Below, one piece after another: positions 31,722-42,898 of a stretch of 64,000 nucleotides of DNA. The DNA is from an uncultured Flavobacteriales bacterium. GTDB lineage: Bacteria > Bacteroidota > Bacteroidia > Flavobacteriales_D > Parvicellaceae. Position 1 is the first letter of the stretch. Every line of letters begins with the position of its first letter. The notes beneath the pieces are model-generated. The model ran no database searches. It saw only the letters and a program-made list of their open reading frames with translations, and had not been told where the DNA came from. Location: the NCBI GenBank assembly GCA_943788115.1, contig CALSPA010000002.1, forward strand, positions 56,976 through 120,975, given 5' to 3'. The translations under genes were made by a program, and so were the position numbers.

Positions 31722-32957
31722 ATGTTAGATTTCCTTTTAGAATACAAGGAAGTATTTTTATACTTATCTATTCCAATGACTAGTGCGTTTGTTGGTTGGG
31801 CTACAAATGTTTTAGCTATAAAAATGACTTTTTACCCTATAGAATTCAAAGGAATCCCTCCATTCTTAGGTTGGCAAGGAATTATACCTAGTAAGGCTGT
31901 TAAAATGTCTACAACTTCAGTTGATTTATGGACATCTAAACTCGTAAGTGTAAAAGAACTTTTTGAACAAATAGATCCAAAAGCTGTTGCCAAAGAGATG
32001 AGACCCGAGTTTGATAGGATTTCTAAGGAAATTATGGACGAAATCATGGCTATTCAAGCACCAGAAGCCTGGGAGAAAATACCTGATTCTTTAAAGAGAA
32101 TTATCTACATGAGAATATCAAAAGATATGCCTGGAATTGTAACAGAAATAATGACAGATGTTAAAAACAACATTGAAAATATTTTTGACATTAAAGAAAT
32201 GGTAATTAAACGTTTAACCGAAGATAAAGAATTGCTTAATGATATGTTTTTAAAATGTGGTGAAGAAGAGTTTAAGTTTATTGAAAGATCTGGCCTATAT
32301 TTTGGTTTTATTTTTGGATTAATACAAATGATAACTTGGTATTTATTTCCCTATTTCTGGATACTACCTTTATTTGGTTTATTAGTTGGTTACGCTACCA
32401 ACTGGCTTGCATTAAAACTAATTTTTCAGCCCATAAAACCCATAAAGTTTTTAGGCATGAATTTTCAAGGTCTATTTATTAAGCGTCAAAATGAAGTATC
32501 TAAAGAATATGCTTACATGTTGGCTCATGACATTTTCACTTCTGACAGAATTTTTGCTGCAATTATTAATGGACCAACTAAAGATAAATTCGTTAATCTA
32601 GTTGCAACACATGCGAACAAAGCAATCGATGATGCTGTTGGTGTTTCTGAGCCTGTTATTAAATTAGTGACAGGTAAAAGAAAATATGAAAAAATGAAAC
32701 ACATTGTTATTGATAAAACAGTACAAGAAATACCAAAATCTGTACATCCTGTATTTCCCTATGCTGAAGAAGCAATGGACCTTGAAACAACTTTTAGAAC
32801 AAGAATGCAATCTTTATCATCTTCTGATTTTGTAAACTTTTTAAGACCTGTTTTTCAAGAAGATGAGCTTAAATTAATTCTAGTTGGAGCCGTTCTTGGA
32901 ATGTTGGCCGGAATTGGTCAGCTTGTCTTTGTTTTTGGAGGTATTGGAGGTATTTGA
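31722..32957 (+). CDS. DUF445 family membrane protein
   Basis: IPMTSAFVGWATNVLAIKMTFYPIEFKGIPPFLGWQGIIP and GLLVGYATNWLALKLIFQPI. Confidence 0.88.
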   Translation: MLDFLLEYKEVFLYLSIPMTSAFVGWATNVLAIKMTFYPIEFKGIPPFLGWQGIIPSKAVKMSTTSVDLWTSKLVSVKELFEQIDPKAVAKEMRPEFDRISKEIMDEIMAIQAPEAWEKIPDSLKRIIYMRISKDMPGIVTEIMTDVKNNIENIFDIKEMVIKRLTEDKELLNDMFLKCGEEEFKFIERSGLYFGFIFGLIQMITWYLFPYFWILPLFGLLVGYATNWLALKLIFQPIKPIKFLGMNFQGLFIKRQNEVSKEYAYMLAHDIFTSDRIFAAIINGPTKDKFVNLVATHANKAIDDAVGVSEPVIKLVTGKRKYEKMKHIVIDKTVQEIPKSVHPVFPYAEEAMDLETTFRTRMQSLSSSDFVNFLRPVFQEDELKLILVGAVLGMLAGIGQLVFVFGGIGGI

Positions 32958-33090
32958 TTTTTTCTTTCACATTTCTTTCTTAAATAAATAGTTAATCAAA
33001 CTATTATTAAAATTTTCATTCAAATTGTTGATAAATCTATTCACGTTACCATTCTATTCTTTATTTAACTATTTAATTTCGCCATTGATT

Positions 33091-34231
33091 ATGAAAAATA
33101 TTTTACTAGTTCTATTTGTTGCTTTTCAATTTTTAAGCTGTAGCCATTCAGCTTCAAACAATGCAAATATTGAAGTTAAAACAATCGATAGCACTAAATA
33201 TTTTGACAGTTTGAATTCACCAATTAAAAATAAAATAGATTCATTTTTCAATAGTAAAGCAAATAAACAACTGTTTAACGGAAACATACTTTTCGCACAA
33301 GATAATAGAGTTGTAATTTCAAAAAGCTATGGTTATTTAAATCCTAAAAAGAAAGATAGTTTAACTCTAGAGAATACGTTTCAAATGGCATCAGCATCTA
33401 AACCATTTACAGCTATAGCTATTCTTCAGCTTTGTGAAAAAGGATTACTTAATTTAGAAGATACAATTCAAAAATTCATTCCTAATTTCCCATATAAAGG
33501 GAATAGATGTTCATCAATTACTTTGTCACAGATCTGGATTAAGTCAATACACACATTTTTGTGATTCGCCTGACTCAATATGGCCAGACAAGAATAAAAC
33601 CATTAATAATGACAATGTCATTGAAATAATAAATTCTATAAAGCCCTTAATTAATTATCCACCAAATAAAAAACATTACTACTGCAATACAAATTACCTT
33701 CTTTTAGCATCTATTGTTGAAATAGTTTCTGAGCTATCTTTTAAAGACTACTTAAATAAATATATTTTTCTGCCATCTAAGATGAAACACACTCACCTAT
33801 TTACAAGAGATAATTTTAATGAGTTATACCGACCTGTTTCTGGTTATAATGGCAATTATAGAAAAGAAGACAACATTTACTTAAACGGGTGCTATGGAGA
33901 TAAAGGGATTTACTCTAACGTTAAAGATTTATTTAATTTCAATATCGCTTTAAAAAACGGCACCCTTATCTCTAAAAAAACATATGATTTAGCAATTAAA
34001 AACTACAATGACACTTTCAAACAAAAACAAAATTATGGTTATGGCTTTAGATTACTTTACTCTGAAAGAAAAGGGAAAATAGTATTTCATACAGGTTGGT
34101 GGAAAGGTTTTAGAACCTATTTCATTCAAGTAATTGACCACAATCAATCAATAATTGTTTTATCCAATGTGAAAAGAGGCCCTTTTCTAAAAGTAGAACA
34201 ATTAGCAGAATTAATGCCTACAATTCATTAA
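33091..34231 (+). pseudogene. Class C beta-lactamase-like serine hydrolase (lipoprotein), frameshifted near 33499-33501
   Basis: SxxK (ASASKPF) in ORF 33025..33564; YxN (YYCNTNYL) and HTG (VFHTGWWKG) in the +1 frame. Removing one G of GGG gives FPNFPYKGIDVHQLLCHRSGLSQYTHFCDSPD. Confidence 0.85.
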
Positions 34232-35315
34232 CAGCATTTAGTGCCGGAGCATAATTATTGTCTATTTCTATTGCATGCAAATACAATTCCTTAGCTTTTG
34301 CTTTATCTCCCTTAAACTCATATTGAAGCCCTAAATTATAAATTGCTTGAACATAATTAGGGTTAATATCTATTGCTTTTTCAAAATAATAAATTGCTTG
34401 ATTTAGTGTTGTGTCTTTAGAGAAAACACTCATTGTATCACTATAAAGCCCTATATAAGTGTTCCCAATATTAAAATACGCTTCTTCAAATGTTGAGTCT
34501 ATTTCAGCAACTTTATTAAAAGAGATTCTTGCTTTGCTATACCTTCCAGAAAAATGATAGTATAATCCTTTGTTTCTATGAGCCTCTATACTAGAAGGGA
34601 ATATATCTATGGCAGAATTATAATATTCTATAGCATTGTTGTCATTCTGTTCACTGAACAGCAACCCCAAATTCATGTAAGCATCATAATAATCTGCATC
34701 CATTTCTATTGCTGTTTGGTAAGATGAAATTGCTAAAGATTTATTTCCTAAATAATGATAAATCATACCTTTTGTGAAATATGCATTTGCATTTGTTTTA
34801 TCTAATTTAAGCACATCATTTACTAATTTCATCGAGGGGTCAGTTTCTTTTTTATAAAGTAAAATTTTTGATTTCAATAGAATTGCATTTTTAAAATCCT
34901 TATCTAAAGAAAGGGTATGATTTAAATAAATTTCAGCTTCATCTATTTTAGATACATCCATAACAAACACACCATACTCATATAATATAGCTGCTTTTTC
35001 AAAATTAAACACTGCCGCATCTGGTGCTAATTTTAATGACCGATTTATGTCTTCTAGAGCTAGGGTATACTTTTTTCTTAGTTTGTAATAAATAGATCGC
35101 TTGTAATAAACATTTGGACTTTCGGGTTTAGAAATAATTTCGTCTTCAATAGTTGATAATTTATCATTATTAAAAAAATTAAAATCAATAGTATCTGTAA
35201 TACTTTCAGATTCTAAATCAATTGGTTTCTCAACATCATAATTTTCAATAGTATCGTTGGTATTACAAGAATAAAGCAACAATAAAGCAAAGCAATAAGA
35301 AATATATTTTTTCAT
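34218..35315 (-). CDS. TPR-repeat lipoprotein
   Basis: MKKYISYCFALLLLYSC lipobox; serial TPR units. Upstream hairpin suggests start at 35315 rather than 35327. Confidence 0.88.
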   Translation of the reverse strand: MKKYISYCFALLLLYSCNTNDTIENYDVEKPIDLESESITDTIDFNFFNNDKLSTIEDEIISKPESPNVYYKRSIYYKLRKKYTLALEDINRSLKLAPDAAVFNFEKAAILYEYGVFVMDVSKIDEAEIYLNHTLSLDKDFKNAILLKSKILLYKKETDPSMKLVNDVLKLDKTNANAYFTKGMIYHYLGNKSLAISSYQTAIEMDADYYDAYMNLGLLFSEQNDNNAIEYYNSAIDIFPSSIEAHRNKGLYYHFSGRYSKARISFNKVAEIDSTFEEAYFNIGNTYIGLYSDTMSVFSKDTTLNQAIYYFEKAIDINPNYVQAIYNLGLQYEFKGDKAKAKELYLHAIEIDNNYAPALNAVNEL

Positions 35316-35343
35316 AAAAAATCCCACTAAATTTTAGTGGGAT
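35315..35343 (-). terminator. Rho-independent terminator downstream of recA
   Basis: atcccactaaattttagtgggat hairpin followed on the minus strand by TTTTTT. Confidence 0.75.
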
Positions 35344-35384
35344 AAATATAATCAATGATTAATACAGATTAATGTAATTCTACA

Positions 35385-36380
35385 TCATTTAGCTAAAGCA
35401 GCAGTAATTTTTGTTTCAAGCTCTTCCATTAACTCAGGATTATCTTTTAAAATTTCTTTTACAGAATCTCTACCTTGACCTAACTTAGTTTCTTCATAAG
35501 AATACCAAGAACCTGATTTCTTTAAAATCTCATATTCTACTCCTAAATCAACAATTTCACCGAGCTTAGAAATACCTTCACCATACATGATTTCAAATTC
35601 TGCTTGTTGAAATGGCGGTGCAACTTTATTCTTAACAATTTTAACCCGAGTTCTATTACCAACAATTTTATCTGCATTTTTAATGGCCCCTATCCTTCTA
35701 ATATCAACCCTTACAGAAGAGTAGAATTTTAGTGCATTTCCACCTGTAGTCGTCTCAGGGTTACCAAACATAACACCAATCTTCTCTCTTAATTGATTGA
35801 TAAAAACACAACATGTATTGGCTTTATTTATAGATCCTGTTAATTTTCTAAGTGCTTTTGACATTAACCTAGCTTGCAAACCCATTTGACTATCTCCCAT
35901 TTCACCTTCAATTTCAGCTTTTGGAGTTAATGCAGCAACAGAGTCAATTACAATTATGTCTAATGCTCCTGATCGGATTAAATTATCAGCAATTTCTAAA
36001 GCTTGTTCTCCATTGTCAGGCTGAGAGATCAATAAATTATCAATATCTACACCTAGATTTTTAGCGTAAAGAGAATCAAATGCATGTTCTGCATCTATAA
36101 TTGCAGCAATACCACCTTTCTTTTGCGCCTCTGCAATAGCATGTATAGCTAATGTTGTTTTACCAGATGCTTCAGGACCATAGATCTCAACAATCCTCCC
36201 CATAGGATAACCGCCAACTCCAAGGGCTCTATTTAAAGCCAATGAACCTCCTGGAATTACATCTAAATCTTGAATTGCATCATCACCTAACCTCATAACG
36301 GCTCCTTTTCCATATGATTTATCTAACCTTTCGATTGTAGCCTGTAATGCTTTTAATTTTTCTTGTTTTACTTCTGCCAT
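35385..36380 (-). CDS. recA: Recombinase RecA
   Basis: [71 protein letters not shown]. Confidence 0.98.
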   Translation of the reverse strand: MAEVKQEKLKALQATIERLDKSYGKGAVMRLGDDAIQDLDVIPGGSLALNRALGVGGYPMGRIVEIYGPEASGKTTLAIHAIAEAQKKGGIAAIIDAEHAFDSLYAKNLGVDIDNLLISQPDNGEQALEIADNLIRSGALDIIVIDSVAALTPKAEIEGEMGDSQMGLQARLMSKALRKLTGSINKANTCCVFINQLREKIGVMFGNPETTTGGNALKFYSSVRVDIRRIGAIKNADKIVGNRTRVKIVKNKVAPPFQQAEFEIMYGEGISKLGEIVDLGVEYEILKKSGSWYSYEETKLGQGRDSVKEILKDNPELMEELETKITAALAK

Positions 36381-36444
36381 AATATTTTGTTTTTTACAAA
36401 TATGCAATGTTAACTACGTAAACGATTTACGCATTAAATAAAAA

Positions 36445-36900
36445 TCACAATTCATTTAAAATTTGATTAGTATGATCATTGGTTTTAACCTTTTCAAATA
36501 CTTTAACAATAATGCCCTTATCAATTATAAAAGTTTTTCTAAAAATTCCATCATACTCTTTACCCATAAACTTCTTTAATCCCCAACAACCAAAAGCAGT
36601 TATAATTTCTTTATCTACATCTGCAATTAAAGGAAATGGCAGATTAAATTTATCTATAAACTTTTTATGCCTTTGTTCATCATCAGCACTTACACCAATG
36701 ATTGAAAACCCTTTATCTAAAAGCAATTCATAATTGTCTCTTAAATTACATGCTTCTTTAGTACACCCAGGTGTGTTGTCTTTTGGGTAAAAAAACAAAA
36801 TTAATTTTTTATCACTGTAATCAGAAAACGTAATTTTTTCTCCATTTTGATCATTCCCAGAAAAATTAGGAGATTTATCACCCTGTTTTAGTTCACTCAT
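36445..36900 (-). CDS. bcp: Thioredoxin-dependent thiol peroxidase (BCP/peroxiredoxin)
   Basis: FYPKDNTPGCTKEACNLRDNY. Confidence 0.94.
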   Translation of the reverse strand: MSELKQGDKSPNFSGNDQNGEKITFSDYSDKKLILFFYPKDNTPGCTKEACNLRDNYELLLDKGFSIIGVSADDEQRHKKFIDKFNLPFPLIADVDKEIITAFGCWGLKKFMGKEYDGIFRKTFIIDKGIIVKVFEKVKTNDHTNQILNEL

Positions 36901-37003
36901 AGTTGTTTGTAAATATTTTAACAAAGTAGCAAATAAGCAGGATTATTAACAATTATTGTACTATGAATTTATTAACACTTACCTAATTGTTTAAAATTTA
37001 TTT

Positions 37004-37819
37004 ATGACATTTAAAAAAATTACTGAAAATGAGTCTTTATATAAAGACTTAGAGCTGAAAACCACTTCTGAATTATTAACTTTCATTAATAAAGAAGATG
37101 AAAAAGTAGCTTTAGCAGTCAATAATATTATTCCTAAAATAAACTTGTTAATTGAAGAAATACTTCCTAAAATGAAAAATGGAGGTCGTCTATTCTACAT
37201 AGGAGCAGGAACTAGTGGAAGATTAGGCATTTTAGATGCAAGTGAATGCCCTCCTACTTTTGGTGTTCCTTTTGACATGGTAATTGGTTTAATTGCAGGA
37301 GGAGATAGTGCAATTAGAAAGGCTGTTGAATTTGCTGAAGATGATGATAAACAAGGTTGGTTAGATTTAAAAGCTTATAAAATATCTGAATTGGATACCG
37401 TAATAGGTATTGCAGCATCTGGAACAACTCCTTATGTAATTGGAGCTCTTAAGCAGTGTAATGAAAATGGAATTCTAACAGCTTGTATAACATGTAACCC
37501 AGAAAGTCCAATTTCAAAAGAAGCTAAACATGCGCTCATGCCTATTGTTGGTCCCGAATTCGTCACAGGAAGTACAAGGATGAAATCTGGTACAGCTCAG
37601 AAACTTATTTTAAATATGATTTCAACCACTCTTATGATTCAATTAGGTCGAGTTAAAGGAAATAAAATGGTAGACATGCAATTAAGCAATAATAAACTCG
37701 TGGAAAGAGGAATTAAAATGATTTTGGATGAAACAGAGTTGACTCGTGAGTCTGCAAAAGAGCTATTACTTAAACACGGCAGTGTTAGAGCAGTAATAGA
37801 TTATTCAAAATCTAAATAA
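37004..37819 (+). CDS. murQ: N-acetylmuramic acid 6-phosphate etherase
   Basis: GGRLFYIGAGTSGRLGILDASECPPTFG; GPEFVTGSTRMKSGTAQKLILNMIST. Confidence 0.95.
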   Translation: MTFKKITENESLYKDLELKTTSELLTFINKEDEKVALAVNNIIPKINLLIEEILPKMKNGGRLFYIGAGTSGRLGILDASECPPTFGVPFDMVIGLIAGGDSAIRKAVEFAEDDDKQGWLDLKAYKISELDTVIGIAASGTTPYVIGALKQCNENGILTACITCNPESPISKEAKHALMPIVGPEFVTGSTRMKSGTAQKLILNMISTTLMIQLGRVKGNKMVDMQLSNNKLVERGIKMILDETELTRESAKELLLKHGSVRAVIDYSKSK

Positions 37820-39464
37820 ATGATTCAATTGGCACATTATTAGCAAAACTTTTAAGAATAGAATTAACTAAAACTTTTAGTGCATTCTCTTGTTTGTTTA
37901 CCATTACTATTTCAAAACTACCTGAACTTACAGATGATTTAAATTCAACATATTTTATTTCACTAAATAAGTTTAAATATGCAGCACCAAATTCATCATT
38001 AAGCTGATTTCTAAAATTATTGGGAATTAACGTAGTGTCAGTATTTATAAAACCATAAATAGGAGTATCAATTTTATTTAATGGGTTATATTTTATAAAT
38101 CTTCCGTTTTCATTTAATAGAACTAATAAGGACTCAGGTGAACCTAAGAAAAGGGTTTTCTCTTTTAATAAAAAAGAAAATTCATTATCAAAATTAACAA
38201 TGATATTTTCTGAAACCTCATAATTAAACTTCTTAAATAAATTCACAATTGAATTCTTGTTTTCAATACCAATAGCCAATAACATCTTTGGAGTTGATTC
38301 ACTGTTTTGATTGTCATAATTATCATAAAATTCATAAAATTCATCTTCAGAAATATCATTAAAAAAATCATCATCATTAGAACCAAATGCATCTGAAATA
38401 TCAGCACTAGCATCGAAATCAGTATTTAAATCTAAAATAGAAAATGAAATTTCTCCAGTTATCGTATTACTTAAATCTTCAAGATCAAGATCAAATTGCT
38501 TTAATCTTTTTTCTAGTTCTTTATAAAATTGATCATATAGTAGACTTAATTCAGGATTTTTAACTACACCATCAACATTTATGTTGGCAAGAAAAAAACC
38601 TATTAATTGACCATTTTCAGATAAGTAATTTAAATAATCTGAACTAATTGGTTTTTCCATAAAAGGACTTAATTCATTATCTTGATTAGGTGAATCAAAG
38701 GAACTTTCAAATAAAACATTTCCATTATTAATATTACCAGTAAATACAACATGCCTTTCTTTAAAGTCAAGAGGATTAAATTTATCATTTTCTATCCCAG
38801 ATAAGGAAAGAGTCATTTTAGAATAAACATTAGTATATATAAACGCGTTGATGTCATCTTTTCTTTCCAGAAATTCTGATAAATCTTCAGATGATTTATT
38901 TGAATTATCATCTCTTGAATCAAGAAGTTTACTTAAAATTGAAATTGAATTAGTAGAATTCTTATTTTTTGGATTCTGGAGTAATCCTATTACATTTTTC
39001 TGATCCCAACCTATTACAACACCCTCAACAGTAGTTAAATAATTGTAATCTTTAACTTCTTTGTTACCACCAATTAAAAATTTTAAATTTTTTGACATTT
39101 TCTTTTCATCAATTACATCGGCCATAAAAAAAACATAATCAAATTCTCCAGCTTCATTAACAACCATAACAACATGATTATTTCCTTCAATTTTAAATCC
39201 TAAATTTTCTGATTTTAAAGTATTTAAAACATACATGTTCATCATACCTTTATACTCGTCTGGTAAAAACTCAGAATTCATTATATCTGATTTATTGAGA
39301 ATATTCATTATATCAACAGAACCAACAACCGCAACATCTCCTTCAACTGAATTTATCACATTTGCCTTCCAATTTGTTTTACTGTCATCTTGACAAGATG
39401 TCATAAACAGAATAGTAACTATTGAAAAAATAACTGTTTTTAAAATTAATTTTATTTGGAGCAT
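37812..39464 (-). CDS. DUF4836-like lipoprotein
   Basis: Lipobox MTSC; LPDEYKGMM...VVMVVNEAGEFDYVFFMADVIDEKKM. Confidence 0.7.
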   Translation of the reverse strand: MLQIKLILKTVIFSIVTILFMTSCQDDSKTNWKANVINSVEGDVAVVGSVDIMNILNKSDIMNSEFLPDEYKGMMNMYVLNTLKSENLGFKIEGNNHVVMVVNEAGEFDYVFFMADVIDEKKMSKNLKFLIGGNKEVKDYNYLTTVEGVVIGWDQKNVIGLLQNPKNKNSTNSISILSKLLDSRDDNSNKSSEDLSEFLERKDDINAFIYTNVYSKMTLSLSGIENDKFNPLDFKERHVVFTGNINNGNVLFESSFDSPNQDNELSPFMEKPISSDYLNYLSENGQLIGFFLANINVDGVVKNPELSLLYDQFYKELEKRLKQFDLDLEDLSNTITGEISFSILDLNTDFDASADISDAFGSNDDDFFNDISEDEFYEFYDNYDNQNSESTPKMLLAIGIENKNSIVNLFKKFNYEVSENIIVNFDNEFSFLLKEKTLFLGSPESLLVLLNENGRFIKYNPLNKIDTPIYGFINTDTTLIPNNFRNQLNDEFGAAYLNLFSEIKYVEFKSSVSSGSFEIVMVNKQENALKVLVNSILKSFANNVPIESFI

Positions 39465-39520
39465 TATTTATTTTTTAGAAATATGAATATAAGGTGTTTT
39501 TATCGAAAGATAAATTATAA

Positions 39521-40711
39521 TCAATTTAATATTGCATCAATTCCTGGAAGAACCTTTCCCTCTAGAAATTCAAGCATAGCCCCACCACCAGTGGAAACAT
39601 GACTTACCTGATCTGAAAGATTATATTTATTTATAGCTGCTACACTATCTCCACCTCCTATTAATGAAAAAGCGCCATTTTTTGTAGCTTCAGCAACAGC
39701 TATAGCAATAGATGATGTTCCTTTCTGAAAAGCATCCATCTCAAAAACACCCATAGGACCGTTCCACAAAATTAACTTAGAAGAATGAATTACATTTTCA
39801 AAAGTTTTGATGGAGTTTTCTGAGATGTCTAACCCCATCCAACCATCAGGAATATTAGTAATATCGGAAACTTTAACATTTGCAGCATTAGAAAATTTAT
39901 CTGCTATAATGGTATCAGTTGGCAAGTGAATTTTAACACCTTTAGATTTTGCTAAATCTATAATCTCTAATGCATCTACCATATGATCGTCTTCTATCAA
40001 AGAATTCCCAACATTTCCACCTAAAGCCTTTACAAATGTATAAGCCATACCACCACCAATAATTAAGTGGTCTACTTTATTAATTAATTTAGAAATTATG
40101 GTAATCTTAGAAGACACTTTTGCACCACCAACTATTGCTGTCAAAGGTTTTAATTCACTTTTAAGTAATTTATCAACACTTTTAATCTCATTTTCTATTA
40201 AGAAGCCAAACATTTTATATTTAGGAAAAAAATTAGCTATTATAGTTGTAGATGCATGTGCTCTGTGAGCAGTACCAAAAGCATCATTAATAAAAACATC
40301 TCCATGTTTTGAAAGTTTTTCTGCAAATTGATTGTCACCTTTTTTCTCGCCAGGATAAAACCTTAAATTTTCTAACAAAAGTACTTCTCCGCTTTTTAGA
40401 TTTGAGCTCAGCTCAAAAGATTCAGAAGATATACAATCATCAACAAATTTAATTTGAGTACCTAAACAATTATTAACACTTGAAATAATCTGCTTTAACG
40501 AAAATTTTTCTTCAGGACAATTTTTTGGTCTACCCATATGAGACATTAACACTACACTTCCACCGTCTGCTAAAACTTTTTTAATTGTTGGTATTGCTAA
40601 TCTTATTCTAGTGTCATCAGAAACATTTTTTGTTGCTTTATCAATAGGTACATTGAAATCAACTCTAATCAATGCTCTTTTACCTTTAAAATTATATTCT
40701 TGTATGGTCAT
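39521..40711 (-). CDS. pgk: Phosphoglycerate kinase
   Basis: RALIRVDFNVPID; LMSHMGRPK; FINDAFGTAHRAHAST; STGGGAMLEFLEGK. Confidence 0.98.
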   Translation of the reverse strand: MTIQEYNFKGKRALIRVDFNVPIDKATKNVSDDTRIRLAIPTIKKVLADGGSVVLMSHMGRPKNCPEEKFSLKQIISSVNNCLGTQIKFVDDCISSESFELSSNLKSGEVLLLENLRFYPGEKKGDNQFAEKLSKHGDVFINDAFGTAHRAHASTTIIANFFPKYKMFGFLIENEIKSVDKLLKSELKPLTAIVGGAKVSSKITIISKLINKVDHLIIGGGMAYTFVKALGGNVGNSLIEDDHMVDALEIIDLAKSKGVKIHLPTDTIIADKFSNAANVKVSDITNIPDGWMGLDISENSIKTFENVIHSSKLILWNGPMGVFEMDAFQKGTSSIAIAVAEATKNGAFSLIGGGDSVAAINKYNLSDQVSHVSTGGGAMLEFLEGKVLPGIDAILN

Positions 40712-40840
40712 TTAATCCTATTTTTGATGTGCAAATATATACTAATTGTAAAAAATGATTTTTGTTCTTTTTAATATGAAATAAATTATATTTTTCTAAT
40801 TATTTTTGAACAATATTACAACAAACATAATAACTACAAT

Positions 40841-41599
40841 ATGAAATTAATTTCTTGGAATTTAAATGGGATTAGAGCGGTTGCAAAAAAAGGACTTAAT
40901 GAACTTATTTACCAAATGAATCCTGACATTATTGGATTTCAAGAAACAAAAGCACAAGATGATCAAGTTAAAGAAGCACTTGCTGATTTAAAAGGTTATA
41001 ATTTATACTCAAATAGTGCAGAAAAAAAGGGTTATAGTGGAACAGCAATATTATCAAAATCAAAGCCTCTAAATGTTATTTACGGAATAGGAATTGAAGA
41101 GTTTGACAATGAAGGAAGAGTTTTGACTTTAGAATTCGATAACTTTTATTTCACAACAGTCTATGTTCCTAATAGTGGAGGTCAGCTTTTAAGACTTGAT
41201 TATAGAGTTTCTTGGGATAAAGAATTTTTATCATTTTTAAAAGAATTAGAATTGAAAAAACCAGTTTTCGCATGTGGCGATCTTAATGTAGCACATCAAG
41301 AAATTGACCTTAAAAACCCTAAATCAAACTACAATAAATCTGCTGGATATATGCAAGAGGAAATTGATGGTATAAACAATTTCATAAATGCTGGTTTTAA
41401 AGACACCTTCAGGCATTATAATCCAGAAACAATTAAATATTCATGGTGGAGTTACAGGTTTAATTCAAGAGCCAGAAATATAGGTTGGAGAATAGATTAT
41501 TTTCTTGCCTCTGAAAAACTTATGGAAACAATTAAGAATACATTTATATTGAATGAAATATTGGGCTCGGACCACTGCCCTGTAGGTATAGAGATATAA
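40841..41599 (+). CDS. xth: Exodeoxyribonuclease III
   Basis: MKLISWNLNGIRAVAKKGL; PDIIGFQETKA; GDLNVAHQEIDLKNP; SDHCPVGIEI. Confidence 0.96.
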   Translation: MKLISWNLNGIRAVAKKGLNELIYQMNPDIIGFQETKAQDDQVKEALADLKGYNLYSNSAEKKGYSGTAILSKSKPLNVIYGIGIEEFDNEGRVLTLEFDNFYFTTVYVPNSGGQLLRLDYRVSWDKEFLSFLKELELKKPVFACGDLNVAHQEIDLKNPKSNYNKSAGYMQEEIDGINNFINAGFKDTFRHYNPETIKYSWWSYRFNSRARNIGWRIDYFLASEKLMETIKNTFILNEILGSDHCPVGIEI

Positions 41600-41600
41600 C

Positions 41601-42266
41601 TTACTTTACTGATTTCTCTTTTTCTTTAACTGCATCAACAACTTTTTTCTGATCAGCTATTTCTTTTTTCTTATCCTCTTGATTTTTCAAATTGTTTTGA
41701 ATATCATTTTTAGCCTTTTCGATGTCTTTTTTCCAATTTTCAATATTATTTTCTAATTTTTCTTTTTGTTTGACCAAGTCTTGCTCTTGCTTTTCTAAAT
41801 CGTTTTGTGTCTTCAATTCATCTTTCAGGATACCGCGAATACCCTCTTTAGTCCCATCAACAGCAAAATCATAAATAATTTTTTTCATCTCCTTGGCTTG
41901 ATCGCTATGTTGTGAAGAAGATAAAAATGCCCCCCCTAAGTCAAATGCTATTGAAATATCTACACCTTTTTCGGTTTTAATCGCTTTAGAATAAATGTCG
42001 AAAGTATTTTCTCCCATGGATTTAAGTTGAGCATCATCGCCTTTCATTTCTCCTTTTTTTGAAGATACATTTGCTTTCATATCCTTCATTTCTTTTTTCC
42101 ATAACTTTTCTACTTCTTTTACTGCAAGTTCATAAATAGTTACAGAAAAAGAATTGTAATCTCCATCATTAAACTTGACAGATTTCTCTGAAACAACAAC
42201 TTTATATTGAGCAAATGCCCCAGTGGAAATTATAATCGAAAAAAGGAATAAAACTGTTTTTAACAT
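41601..42266 (-). CDS. Secreted hypothetical protein with C-terminal coiled coil
   Basis: Signal peptide; Lys/Glu-rich heptad-like C-terminus. Confidence 0.65.
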   Translation of the reverse strand: MLKTVLFLFSIIISTGAFAQYKVVVSEKSVKFNDGDYNSFSVTIYELAVKEVEKLWKKEMKDMKANVSSKKGEMKGDDAQLKSMGENTFDIYSKAIKTEKGVDISIAFDLGGAFLSSSQHSDQAKEMKKIIYDFAVDGTKEGIRGILKDELKTQNDLEKQEQDLVKQKEKLENNIENWKKDIEKAKNDIQNNLKNQEDKKKEIADQKKVVDAVKEKEKSVK

Positions 42267-42338
42267 TTTAAAGCATTTAAATATTGCTCCATAAATATCA
42301 AAAATTTTATTGTAAAAAACTACAAATAGTAAGTTTCT

Positions 42339-42773
42339 TTAGAAAGGAGATTTTAATTCTTCGTATTGAAAAGTGAAATTCATATTACTTGGCTTCTTTT
42401 TTTCACTATTATTCTCATAAAGGAAAAATTCGAAGTTAGTAATACTTGTAATTAAATTCCCTTGAATACTTACATCTTTATAACCATTTTTTACGGCAAC
42501 TATTTCAACATTTCTATTATTATCAGCAACATATTTACAATTAATTATTGCTCTGCCATTAATATCTGTATACGTTTCTCCTAAGTGTCTTTTGTCTTGT
42601 AAAATTTTAACAAGAACTTTGCCAATAGGTGCGCCAGTATCAGATGTCACTTTAACTTTTATTTGAGAATTAGAAACTTTTTTGTAGTTAGTTTCAGTCG
42701 ACACATCATTTGTTGTTAAAGAATTATTAGTTGTTCCAAACAAAACAAGTAAAGAAAAAAATAAAGTTTTCAT
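42339..42773 (-). CDS. Secreted hypothetical protein with carboxypeptidase-regulatory-like (Ig-like) domain
   Basis: VTSDTGAPIGKVLVKILQDKRHLGETYTDINGRAII. Confidence 0.65.
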   Translation of the reverse strand: MKTLFFSLLVLFGTTNNSLTTNDVSTETNYKKVSNSQIKVKVTSDTGAPIGKVLVKILQDKRHLGETYTDINGRAIINCKYVADNNRNVEIVAVKNGYKDVSIQGNLITSITNFEFFLYENNSEKKKPSNMNFTFQYEELKSPF

Positions 42774-42898
42774 GATTTAATTATTTAGGGGTTACTATAA
42801 AGTTTAATGTCTTTTTTCAAAAGACTATAATTTTAAAATTGGTTGCTTTCTTAAATTAAGATATAAACTTTTTTTTAAATAAAAAAGAAAATTAAACT

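Noticed and set aside
33515-33528. Beta-lactamase frameshift explained as loss of one copy of a 14-bp tandem repeat (caattactttgtca)
   Set aside because: Adding a second copy does restore the frame but leaves extra residues (GNRCSS) before the conserved LLxHxSGL block. A single G deletion at 33499-33501 gives better family spacing and is more parsimonious.
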